A stretch of 26,728 bases of DNA from contig NC_090625.1 of the NCBI RefSeq assembly GCF_004359215.1, positions 553,697 through 580,424 on the forward strand, in the 5' to 3' direction. The translations under genes were made by a program, and so were the position numbers. The notes under the pieces were generated by a model. The model made no database searches. It was not told the DNA's origin and was given only the letters and a program-made list of their open reading frames with translations. The stretch comes from Bremia lactucae. Lineage: Eukaryota > Oomycota > Peronosporomycetes > Peronosporales > Peronosporaceae. Numbering within the stretch: position 1 is the first letter of the stretch; each line of letters begins with the position of its first letter. Below, one piece after another: positions 19,328 through 26,728 of the stretch.

Positions 19328-19474
19328 AACGTACAGTTTTCAACAGGTGAAAAAAAGACAAGAGCGCCCGCAGTTGATTGGCGAGTCCTAAAACGAGCGA
19401 AAAATAGAGCAGCAAACCGAGCAGCGAGGAAGAAGCTGAGCGTATATTCAGTTAGTCTTTGGATGTCAAGCTAA

Positions 19475-19993
19475 CGATGAATTTATACTACTTTACTTCT
19501 ACCAACTTTTGCGGAAGTGTATCAAATAGGCGAATCTTAGTGCTCTTTTTTGTACCCACCATGAGCCACAACTGTCTTATAAATTTACGTCTTGTCGGCT
19601 TTCACTCGTAATTTCTTTGTTGAAAAAGCATCTTGCTATTTAACATGAAAGTACGCATATTTTGCGAAGTCTTTTCAGACCATTCGAGCTACTGAAGCTG
19701 GGAAGGCCTGCATAAAGGTTTCTCAATATGTATTCTTGTTATCAACAAGTTGCTTCCATTACGCTACTCTCATAAATACAGAGGTAGATAATTAAGGTGT
19801 TCGGTTTCTAAATGTAATTTAGCGGAGGGTATACCAAAGTTCAAAAGGATACTAAAGAAGACTCGAAAGGAATATTTGTCAATTTTGCGATATAGCGAAA
19901 TAATGAAACTGTTCATTCTTAATCTGTAGTTTTTAATTAATTTTAACAAGCAGACGGGAGTGTGTGCCTCTACCGGTTCCCTACTTTTGACCT
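19475..19993. other. Intergenic stretch, no gene seen
   Basis: AT-rich, with no convincing frame. It includes one copy (19761-19800) of a short repeat that starts CTACTCTCAT and recurs at 20247-20290. Confidence 0.5.
19761..19800 (+). repeat. CTACTCTCAT repeat, copy 1
   Basis: CTACTCTCATAAATACAGAGGTAGATAATTAAGGTG-type sequence, similar to 20247-20290 in the same orientation. It also resembles the reverse complement of 16710-16735 and of its duplicate 19273-19298 (ACTACTCTCATGTAGGTAATTAGGGTG). Possibly the end of a small transposon. Confidence 0.4.
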
Positions 19994-20127
19994 TCTTTAA
20001 AGCAAGTGTCTTTAAGAGTCTTCCTCTGCACGTACTAGTGTACATAAAGTGACGTGAGGCACCGCTCGCACTGAAGCAGTGCGAAGTGGACTTTACTGAA
20101 GCACAAGTCGGCACTGCCCCGTAAAAT
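19994..20127 (-). repeat. LTR1 fragment in reverse orientation
   Basis: The reverse complement gives the LTR1 start (ACGGGGCAGTGCC, AAGTCCACTTCGCACTGC, TGTACACTAGTACGTGCAGA, GGAAGACTC, ACACTTGCTTTAAAG). The rest of the LTR is missing. It lies between the two CTACTCTCAT repeats and downstream of the phosphatase gene's 3' end. Confidence 0.75.
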
Positions 20128-20246
20128 TTCCTTGTGGTGGCTGCCACGCGTATTACCAATAATTATTGGGATTTCAATGCTCTTCCCTATTTATACACAA
20201 AAAGTGTATTTTACTCTCAATATAAAGTCCGGTTACACTACCATAT

Positions 20247-20290
20247 CACTACTCTCATCAATACCAAAGTAGATACTTAAGGTGCGAGTT
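20247..20290 (+). repeat. CTACTCTCAT repeat, copy 2
   Basis: CACTACTCTCATCAATACCAAAGTAGATACTTAAGGTG-type sequence; see copy 1 at 19761. It sits about 80 bases past the end of the phosphatase coding region and may be part of its 3' untranslated region. Confidence 0.4.
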
Positions 20291-20366
20291 CCCTTAATAT
20301 AGGTGTGTGGCTACACCGGTTATCAGAATATAATAATCTACAGACAATCATCTCACGGCTTCACGA

Positions 20367-22046
20367 CTAAGTTCGCTTTCGTTGTGAAGCTTTCGGAGAA
20401 CTCTCCCGTGCTGGCGTCGCAACCGCGTCTTTTAAGATCGAAAACTCATCGTGCACGGCTCCATCCCGAGATCCAATCATCGTGACTGTCAAATTTGTAG
20501 GAGTTGCCGTTAATGTTGTGATTCCATAATGTTTGTTAGTCATGAAAGCCAACCATGGAGGCGATAACGGGTCCTTAAATTGATACAACCCTTCGGAATT
20601 CCCGGCAATCCCAGCAACAACGTACACGGGTGCCTTTGGATTCGTGTACGTTGTACCATCCATCGATACGCCGTCCATAATTGGTTTGCTATCTGCCGTA
20701 GGAAACAAACGTTCGTACGCGTGAACGTGACCTTGATACACGAGATCGACTTGATACTTGATAAAGAGCGATTCAAACGCTTTCTGGACCTTTAACGACT
20801 CGTATTCATTCGTGGGCACGCCATTTGCATCACAGGATCGAATCGTATAAATCGGTCGATGCATTCCTACGACAATCCACGGGACAAGGGCCCGATTCCC
20901 ATTAGCAGCTTTCAGATCCGCTTCGAGCCACGCCAATTGATTTCCAAAGTTGCCATAAGTTTGTTTCGATAAGTACGCATTTGACGGGTGGTTAGGGAAA
21001 TCTGTTTCCGATGAAATGGTTGTAAAGTGCACGGAACCGTAATCGAACGAGTACCACATGTTAAGCGCCCCGTTACTTTCGGGCGACGGCATGCGAAAGC
21101 GAGCATTATACGCGGAATAATTGCCCAATTGACGCTGTTTTGAGTCCGAGAGGAGACACGTGGGTGAGTGGCACTCGGCTTCGTGGTTTCCCACGACGAC
21201 CATGTACGCCAAATGCCGCATAACGTTCGTGAGCGAGTTCATAAACTTGTTAAACAATTCTTCGTAAAAGAATCCAAAGGCCGTCTTGGCTGTCAAGAAA
21301 TCATTATCGGCGTAGGAAATGTCGCCAATATGGTAAATGAATTCGACTTTGCCCGTTAAAGCATTCACGTACTTGTTCGTCGCGATCGAATTCGCTTCGG
21401 TACCCATATCGCCATACACGGCCACAATCATGGGTCTTTTATCACCAATCGCACGCGCCGTTCGAAACGAACTTACGGCACTTTGGAACTTTGGTTCTGT
21501 TTCACTGCCAACTTTGTAAAAGTATTCGGTATACGGTTTTAAACCGGTGACCACTGCGTGGTAATTATACAACTCATACTTTTTGTCGCTGTAGTACATG
21601 ACAATATCGATCGCACCGTCAACGTCCAGGACGAGCTTGTCCGGGGCTGTGCCAATCCACACACCAGGTGCGTCCTCTTCAGCAAAAGAAGTCCACGAAA
21701 TGGCCATGCCTGTGCCAGGTTCCGTGCCTGCAAAGGCCAAGTGGAACTGCTGGGGCGTCTTGGTGTGGTCGCCACTGTCCGTTATCCGACACGCTTGGGA
21801 CGGCGTAACGTCTCCGAAAGTATACTGAATCGAGCACTTGCTCTCGGGCTGACACGTGAGAGACTCCCAGTCATAAAGACATGTCCGGTCGTCCGTGTTT
21901 GTACGATCGGACGTATCGCTTCCAGTGGCGTCTCCGCCGTGAAAAAAGTTTTTTACCAGTGCCTTAAAACCCGCCGATTTGGCTACTGCCACCGAACTAA
22001 TTGCGCACACGAGGGTCGCGACTTCAAAGACAGCGTAGACTCGCAT
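20367..22046 (-). CDS. Purple acid phosphatase-like metallophosphoesterase, secreted
   Basis: Intronless. The frame is open from 22148 (593 codons), but I choose M35 (ATG complementary to 22044-22046), because it starts a signal peptide (MRVYAVFEVATLVCAISSVA) and the 34 codons before it are basic and unlike a leader. Purple acid phosphatases hydrolyse phosphate monoesters with a two-metal centre, usually outside the cell. In the 593-codon numbering, a fibronectin-like N-terminal domain (about 130-232) precedes the catalytic domain. All five motifs are present: GDMG (246-249), GDISY (275-279), GNHE (320-323), GMH (428-430), GHVH (473-476); together they give the usual Asp, Tyr, Asn and His ligands. 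Cysteines at 90, 99, 105 and 120 suggest disulphides. The C-terminus is basic (KASQRKRT). It looks intact. A role in scavenging phosphate is inferred; the substrate is unknown. Confidence 0.93.
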   Translation of the reverse strand: MRVYAVFEVATLVCAISSVAVAKSAGFKALVKNFFHGGDATGSDTSDRTNTDDRTCLYDWESLTCQPESKCSIQYTFGDVTPSQACRITDSGDHTKTPQQFHLAFAGTEPGTGMAISWTSFAEEDAPGVWIGTAPDKLVLDVDGAIDIVMYYSDKKYELYNYHAVVTGLKPYTEYFYKVGSETEPKFQSAVSSFRTARAIGDKRPMIVAVYGDMGTEANSIATNKYVNALTGKVEFIYHIGDISYADNDFLTAKTAFGFFYEELFNKFMNSLTNVMRHLAYMVVVGNHEAECHSPTCLLSDSKQRQLGNYSAYNARFRMPSPESNGALNMWYSFDYGSVHFTTISSETDFPNHPSNAYLSKQTYGNFGNQLAWLEADLKAANGNRALVPWIVVGMHRPIYTIRSCDANGVPTNEYESLKVQKAFESLFIKYQVDLVYQGHVHAYERLFPTADSKPIMDGVSMDGTTYTNPKAPVYVVAGIAGNSEGLYQFKDPLSPPWLAFMTNKHYGITTLTATPTNLTVTMIGSRDGAVHDEFSILKDAVATPARESSPKASQRKRT

Positions 22047-22148
22047 GGTTTTAGAATGCAAAAAGGCTTGTGAATGCCATCGGAGGTGGTCGATCGCCCG
22101 CGCTAAGTTCCTGAACCGTTGTATTCTTCTAACGACGTTACCACACAA

Positions 22149-23708
22149 AAAACAGCAGGACAGGATTAAAACTCGGATGGGTTATGGTGCTCAACTCGCC
22201 CGAGATGTAATTCGCATGAAAGAATACCGGTATAACTCGGCTTTGTTTTGCGTCTGTCCATCTTATTAACCTTAGGAGACCCTTCTTCGTCGTAAACTTA
22301 ACATAGTTGTGATGTTTCTACACTTAACCCCAGATTCGTTTGCGACAAAAACAGAGACAAATGTTTCATCCATATGATGTAGAGGTCTGCAAGTTCTTGT
22401 TCGATAACATTTGATGTGCCTCGTATTAATTGTGTGGCTGTTCAAAGCCTTCACGCGTTGCCAGAGCGATGGACTACATGTCTTCACTGTTTTTACCTTG
22501 TTACAAACACCACCGGTGAAGTCTTGCAAATGCAAACTGAAACACACAAAACGTGATATGGACGGAGACATTCGTTTGCAGAAGTGTGGCAATCGCATTT
22601 TATGAAAGCTACTCCTCAGCAGCTTCTATTTTTGTTAGAGCAAAACATAACATCTATTAGACAGGTTATGGGATTGTTTTTAAGCTACATTTTTTCAAGG
22701 CTTACGACTTCGTAAATCAAGTCTTTGTCCCCATAACTATTTTCAAGAAAAAATTAAATTAATTAAACTTGTTCCTACCGATATCAATATTATCACAACT
22801 TTTATAAACAAGAATACTAAATACAAATTCGCAAGCTAAAAAAATGTTATTCCCAAGTAAGATTCAATTAAACAGAGGGCTTCTAATTCAACTCTACTAA
22901 TCCAAAAATAAGAACAGGTCAAACCTTTTTCAAAAGGTTCGACAGCGCAAAACTGCGACTAAGTCATTTGACTGCCCATTTTTGCTCTAGGCTACAATAT
23001 ATAAGCATGTTTCAAAATGGAGATTGCTTGTGAAGAATGGTTGACATGACCATGAACAATAAGAAAACATTGCTGGGCATCGAAGACTTTCTATTGAGGT
23101 AAAACTACCATTTTAGGGACTCTCCAATCTAGAGCTAGACCTAGCGAGAAAAATCTCTTGAACTGCAAGATTTATCAAATAGAGCTAGCATGAGGGACAT
23201 CTACAATGAATATGTAAAGTCCTGAATTGTTGTTCCCACAATTTCTGAACAGAAATTGATTATTTATTATCCACAGAAGTTTGTGAAAAAAGTACGAGCG
23301 GTTTATTAAAATTAAAAATAATAAAAATTAATTAAAAAAATAGTTGTGAGGATGCTGTGGGGATACCAAGACGCGCTATCTATGGTGTTCAACTGAAATA
23401 TATTATTGGTTGATTTATCAAATGGTAAGATTATTTTTTTTATTCGAATTTGAGTTTTCCCATCATGATTTTTTTCCTAAGCTCATTATGTGATACACCC
23501 TTTCGATGTTGAATCAAACTTCTTGAGACTGTTTATTGTTTGTCTAGGTACTAGATATATATACCGTGACTATATTGGACTTAGTGGCTCCAGGCCACGT
23601 GGAGCTTGGTATTTATGTAAGAAATAGAAGCGAGATGTCGCACCCGATGCTTCCGCCTAATAACAGCCGTACCGAATGTGTCACGTCGTCTTCTTTCCAA
23701 AGGATTGA
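22149..23708. other. Intergenic region upstream of the phosphatase, no gene seen
   Basis: Contains the presumed phosphatase promoter next to 22150-22300. From about 22600 to 23560 it is strongly AT-rich with homopolymer runs and no long frame. Frames at 22272-22598 (-) and 23566-23748 (+) have no recognisable content. Confidence 0.5.
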
Positions 23709-24263
23709 TGTAGGCGGGCACGTCGTAATGCGTCCACGCTCTACTTAGACACAGACCCTAGCACAGCGAGGAAGCGGTTTAACCAGCTTCTCTTGCGTGT
23801 AGTGAGGTAGTTGGGGTGGGCGCGCTAGCGACCTCACCCAACACACTTAATACTTCGATTAAGAGTCGTCACAGGAGCGGTAATCCGGCTCCTCGTCCGC
23901 ACTTATCAAGTAGGAAGTAGTTTTCAGACTGATTTATATTTAATCGTATTAAATATATGTACCTATTTTTACCAATCAAAATGTCATCTCTATAGATAAC
24001 ACTGAAAATGTATTGCTAGCGTATCTTTCTAGATACCTCGCGTAACGGATGACGCTAGCCGTCATCACGGATGACGCTGAGCGTCACCCCTCCTAATGTG
24101 AATGCACTTATGTGCATTACATACACAAGGGTTGGTCACAAATGTGCACCACACCCGAGTGCTGGGTCTAATCACTTTAGTTTAGTAATTGACCATCCCC
24201 TTAAGTACACCAAGTGTACTTATCGCGGACTGTGTAACATTTGGGCAACTTTAGCCCGTTACA
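23709..24263. repeat. LTR2 copy 2, 555 bp, left LTR of element D
   Basis: Starts TGTAGGCGGGCACGTCGTAATG and ends GCCCGTTACA; homologous over its whole length with 16765-17319. Internal palindromic blocks are shared (GGATGACGCTAGCCGTCATC). A polypurine tract on the minus strand follows at once, so this is the 3' LTR of element D. The 5 bases before it are ATTGA; the matching target duplication would lie outside the window. Confidence 0.87.
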
Positions 24264-24278
24264 CCATCCCCCCTTTAA
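24264..24278 (-). promoter_or_regulatory. Polypurine tract of element D
   Basis: Reads TTAAAGGGGGGATGG on the minus strand, ending against TGTAACGGGC, the start of LTR2 in element direction. It supports transcription of element D from right to left. Confidence 0.65.
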
Positions 24279-24396
24279 GAACTAATTTACATTTTTAAAT
24301 TCGTCAAAGAGGAGAGAGGAAGTGCGAGCAGCTTTACGCGCCGCTAGTTAACTCGATCACTCAAGCGCATGTGTTTTTCCATACACGGCGCCAAAG

Positions 24397-25914
24397 ATGC
24401 CACCTAAAAGGGGCCACGTTGGTGGGTCGTCTGCGAAGACGCCCACTCAACCTCAACCTCAAACTTAGCGCACGCGCCGCGTTAATTCGTCGGCCACGTC
24501 TAATGCCTTAGTCGAAACGCCGACAGCTACTGCTGATGTCGCGTTAACAGGGTAAAGCGTCTATCCCACTTTAACAGTGAGGATGCTGATCCGTCGCTAA
24601 TTGTCGACTACAATGAGACGACACCGTTGCCGTCACCTCATTGTAGTGATGCGGACAAAGAGCTAGTGAAGAAGGATGATAGCGCATTATTGCCCAACCA
24701 AACTTCTCTCATTGCTCCAAATATGGAGACAGCTAATTTCTCTCATGCTGTCTCGTCGTCTACGCTGGAAAAAGCAGCGATATGTACTGAGAGTGCTGCC
24801 CATAAAGGCGCAGCCGCTTCTCCGTTGGGTATAACCCCAACGCCTTATGCTCAGACCATAATCCATAATGGTTCTGACATAGAGGATTCGGAGCCTAAAA
24901 CTCCGCCCACGACACGTGAACGTGCTCAGTCGGTGTCACAAGCCAGTCGTTTAGAACGTGGCTATGTGACGGGTGGCATACCAAAGACGCCCCCTCCATC
25001 TAAATGGCCTTGTTTATACGGGCCAACAGCGTCGCTCCTATAGCGCGCTCCTGTAGACGCACATAATTATTATGGCGTCTTTAAAAAATGGAGGGCTCAG
25101 GGAAAATCGCTTGGGCGTATTTTCTCAATCTCGGTCTTGTTGCGTTCAAATGAAACGTCCGACCAATACGAGGCGGAATTCCTGCGCCGCATTCATTCGC
25201 ATTCCGATGCGATGAAACAGCGGTTTCCGCGAATTAATTTCGCTCGCTTGCGTGTGAAAGAAATCATGAGCGGTATTGTACCCCCTGTTTCTTCTCACAA
25301 CGCTACTTCTGCTAGTCCATTTGAGACTAGTGAAGAGGCCTCAGCTGGTGCTCCTTTTCATAGGCAGCCACCAAGCCGGGCACATCAATACGTAGGGTAT
25401 CGATCGGTTCCCAAGAGTCAAAACTTTTCGGGTAACCTTTCCATTGGACAAGGATCTGATACCCTTGCCTCACGGAGCGGTGGGCAAGCAACCTTCCAAC
25501 AAGGAAGCGTTGATTCCCACCCGCATCCGTCAGTGCAGGTGGCGCCCGATAGGAGTGGCGATCTCGCCCACCTACTCACGGCTGCCTTACCTTGGCTTAC
25601 CTTCGTCCGTTCAGTCGCATGCGTTAAGCGCTGCTGAACGACGTTTTGTGGATCTCGAGGGTCAAGTCTCACGACTGAACTCGGATCTCGTTGATGTCCG
25701 AGCGAAGGCTCGTCAGGGTTATAAACGCCTGAAGACTCGCTTGGACCTCTTTGTGAGGATGATGCTGAGGGATCCGCGTTACTTGCGTGATGTCCCTCGC
25801 TCTCCAAGTCTTGTTCGTGGTCGGAGGTATCGGTCCAATGGCTTTTCGCCTTCACCGCCCCCCTCGTTCGAACGACGCTCGACTCACAGTCGGCGTCACC
25901 ATCGGTCTCCTTAG
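24397..25914 (+). pseudogene. Element D antisense ORF region (aORF), coiled-coil end
   Basis: Coding-like region opposite to pol, in the same place as the one in element A. It opens MPPKRGHVGGSSAKTPTQPQ, with stops soon after, then shifts frame near 24560. From there one frame runs to 25637 with a single TAG at 25041-25043: Ser/Thr/Pro-rich (SDIEDSEPKTPPTTRERAQS region), then YYGVFKKWRAQGKSLG and QYEAEFLRRIHSHSDAMKQR. After a second shift near 25600 it ends in a coiled coil (LSAAERRFVDLEGQVSRL, LVDVRAKARQGYKRLKTR) and a basic tail, stop at 25912-25914. No known family recognised. The general plan (low-complexity N-terminus, coiled coil, basic end) is the same as in element A although the sequences differ. 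Confidence 0.5.
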
Positions 25915-26728
25915 GCGGATGGGGGGGGGTGACCTCATTTGGGTCCACATATCGTTTCAGACGACCCACGTAAGATACAGGGTGCGTCTTCATATACGGG
26001 GGAAGGGTGGGCCTATAATTTAGGTCTTTAACCTCTTCTGCCACCGTAAAGGGCCCAATGAAACGCGGCAACAACTTCGTAGTACCTCCTATTAGTACAG
26101 AAATTGCATTTTTAGGTAGGGTAGCAGTACTTAATAGTACTTTTTCATCCACTCTAAAGCGTTCATTACTTTTGCGGCCATTTCGGTCCGCATATTCTTT
26201 TTGCTTGTCCTGTGCGCTTGCCATTGCGTCACGGACTTTACGTGTGATGGCTAATCGCTCATCCACAAAGCGTTGAGCCTCGCTCACGCTTTTAGCATCA
26301 AACTCGCCTATGATACCGCCAAGAGGTCGGTCATAAGGCGTAGTTTTATTGACCACTGCTAAACTGGCAGGGTCACTAGGGCAAGTTTCTGTCTTTGAGA
26401 TGATACCCTCATGGGTCATCGTCATATTGACGAAACTATGTCCCTCTTTCGCACCGAGCATAGTGAGGGGCCCTCCCCCACTAAGACTCGGGCTGCGCAC
26501 AAACGAGACTGGCGTCCGAGGATGGCGCAGTCCGTTAATATAAAACGGTGTCTCACCCGTACTGGCGTGGACACTGTTATTTATAGCGAACTCCACAAAG
26601 GGCAATTGCTTGCTCCACTCTTTGGGAGTTGCTATAGTGCGTAAGACATCCGCCACGACCCGATTGGCACGTTCTGTTTGGCCATCGGTCTGGGGATGAT
26701 CTGCGGTCGACATGTGGAGCTTGCTACC
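25418..26728 (-). CDS. Element D integrase C-terminal half, partial
   Basis: The frame comes in from the right edge (it continues before the Met at 26713). Counting from that Met: STADHPQTDGQTERAN holds the catalytic Glu (residue 14); WSKQLPFVEFAINNSVHAST is the core end; about 62-140 is a variable insert (SLSGGGPL to PLGGIIGEFD); VRDAMASAQDKQKEYADR (160-177) leads into the C-terminal module KLLPRFIGPF (213-222) and YVGRLKRYV (248-256). A tail of about 175 residues rich in Ser, Asp and Pro follows, almost all of it antisense to the plus-strand coiled-coil frame. No stop interrupts 431 codons. No chromodomain seen. Integrase joins element cDNA to host DNA. Confidence 0.87.
   Translation of the reverse strand, partial: GSKLHMSTADHPQTDGQTERANRVVADVLRTIATPKEWSKQLPFVEFAINNSVHASTGETPFYINGLRHPRTPVSFVRSPSLSGGGPLTMLGAKEGHSFVNMTMTHEGIISKTETCPSDPASLAVVNKTTPYDRPLGGIIGEFDAKSVSEAQRFVDERLAITRKVRDAMASAQDKQKEYADRNGRKSNERFRVDEKVLLSTATLPKNAISVLIGGTTKLLPRFIGPFTVAEEVKDLNYRPTLPPYMKTHPVSYVGRLKRYVDPNEVTPPHPPKETDGDADCESSVVRTRGAVKAKSHWTDTSDHEQDLESEGHHASNADPSASSSQRGPSESSGVYNPDEPSLGHQRDPSSVVRLDPRDPQNVVQQRLTHATERTKVSQGKAAVSRWARSPLLSGATCTDGCGWESTLPCWKVACPPLREARVSDPCPMERLPEKF

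Larger units (their letters stand above)
24264..26728 (-). mobile_element. Gypsy element D, 3' part, continues past window
   Basis: Ty3/gypsy element of the LTR2 family in minus orientation: polypurine tract, a plus-strand coding-like region, and the integrase end of pol on the minus strand running off the right edge. Pol is open throughout the visible part, so this copy is better preserved than A, B or C. Confidence 0.85.

Noticed and set aside
19277..19474. 65-codon frame with a basic RAKNRAANRAARKKL stretch that looks like a bZIP basic region
   Set aside because: Its first ~17 codons lie in the duplicated 3' flank, there is no leucine zipper, and the frame is short. A chance frame is more likely.
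20156..20169. Perfect palindrome CCAATAATTATTGG
   Set aside because: A single AT-rich palindrome with no partner or context; no function can be assigned.
22047..22148. Longer phosphatase start at 22148 adding 34 residues
   Set aside because: The added residues are basic and precede a clear signal peptide that begins at M35; an internal signal peptide would be unusual.
22272..22598. 108-codon minus-strand frame upstream of the phosphatase, with an MDETFV word suggestive of a DDE transposase
   Set aside because: No other transposase motif or terminal repeats could be found; one short word is not evidence.
1..26728. CRISPR arrays, tRNA, rRNA or bacterial operons
   Set aside because: No regularly spaced repeats, no cloverleaf or rRNA sequence and no Shine-Dalgarno-type gene clusters were seen; the repeats are LTRs and retroelement debris.

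Overview
The window reads as a repeat-rich eukaryotic locus, most likely from an oomycete (Phytophthora or downy-mildew type). This is inference. It rests on two long intronless genes for secretory-pathway enzymes, dense decayed Ty3/gypsy LTR retrotransposons, AATAAA signals, and no bacterial-style operons or ribosome-binding sites. No rRNA, tRNA or CRISPR was seen.

Layout. 1-12316 is a pile of Ty3/gypsy DNA. A plus-strand pol fragment (C, 1-1178) meets a minus-strand element (B, 1179-5756) head-on at an inverted junction inside integrase. B runs, in its own direction, gag, protease, RT, RNase H, integrase start. A single LTR (5757-6176) separates B from a second minus-strand element (A, 6177-11974), whose right LTR is at 11975-12316. 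A has lost gag but keeps RT, RNase H, integrase and a plus-strand coding-like region between integrase and the left LTR. 12317-13648 is AT-rich and carries scattered copies, in both orientations, of a short motif near CACGGTCTAGATGAGA.

13649-16429 (+) is an intact GH3 beta-glucosidase-like gene with an N-terminal membrane segment and a Pro/Ser/acidic tail. Its last 146 codons plus 3' flank (15988-16764) recur without a difference at 18551-19327. Between the copies lie a 555-bp LTR of a second family (LTR2, 16765-17319), a rearranged LTR1 (17322-17873) and a short open frame of unknown nature. 20367-22148 (-) is an intact purple acid phosphatase-like gene with all five metal-binding motifs. 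The two genes converge, with transposon debris between their 3' ends.

22149-23708 has no gene I can support. At 23709-24263 a second 555-bp LTR2 opens a third element (D). D again shows a plus-strand coding-like region (24397-25914) tail to tail with a minus-strand pol (25418-26728, cut by the window edge).

The most interesting signals are: (i) an antisense coding-like region between integrase and the polypurine tract in two different LTR families, overlapping the pol tail in the same relative codon phase; (ii) a very high density of short perfect hairpins throughout the retroelements; (iii) the exact 777-bp duplication of the GH3 3' end, whose first copy ends exactly where LTR2 begins. The host genes are single enzymes with no visible shared pathway; both look secreted or surface-exposed and could serve nutrient acquisition.
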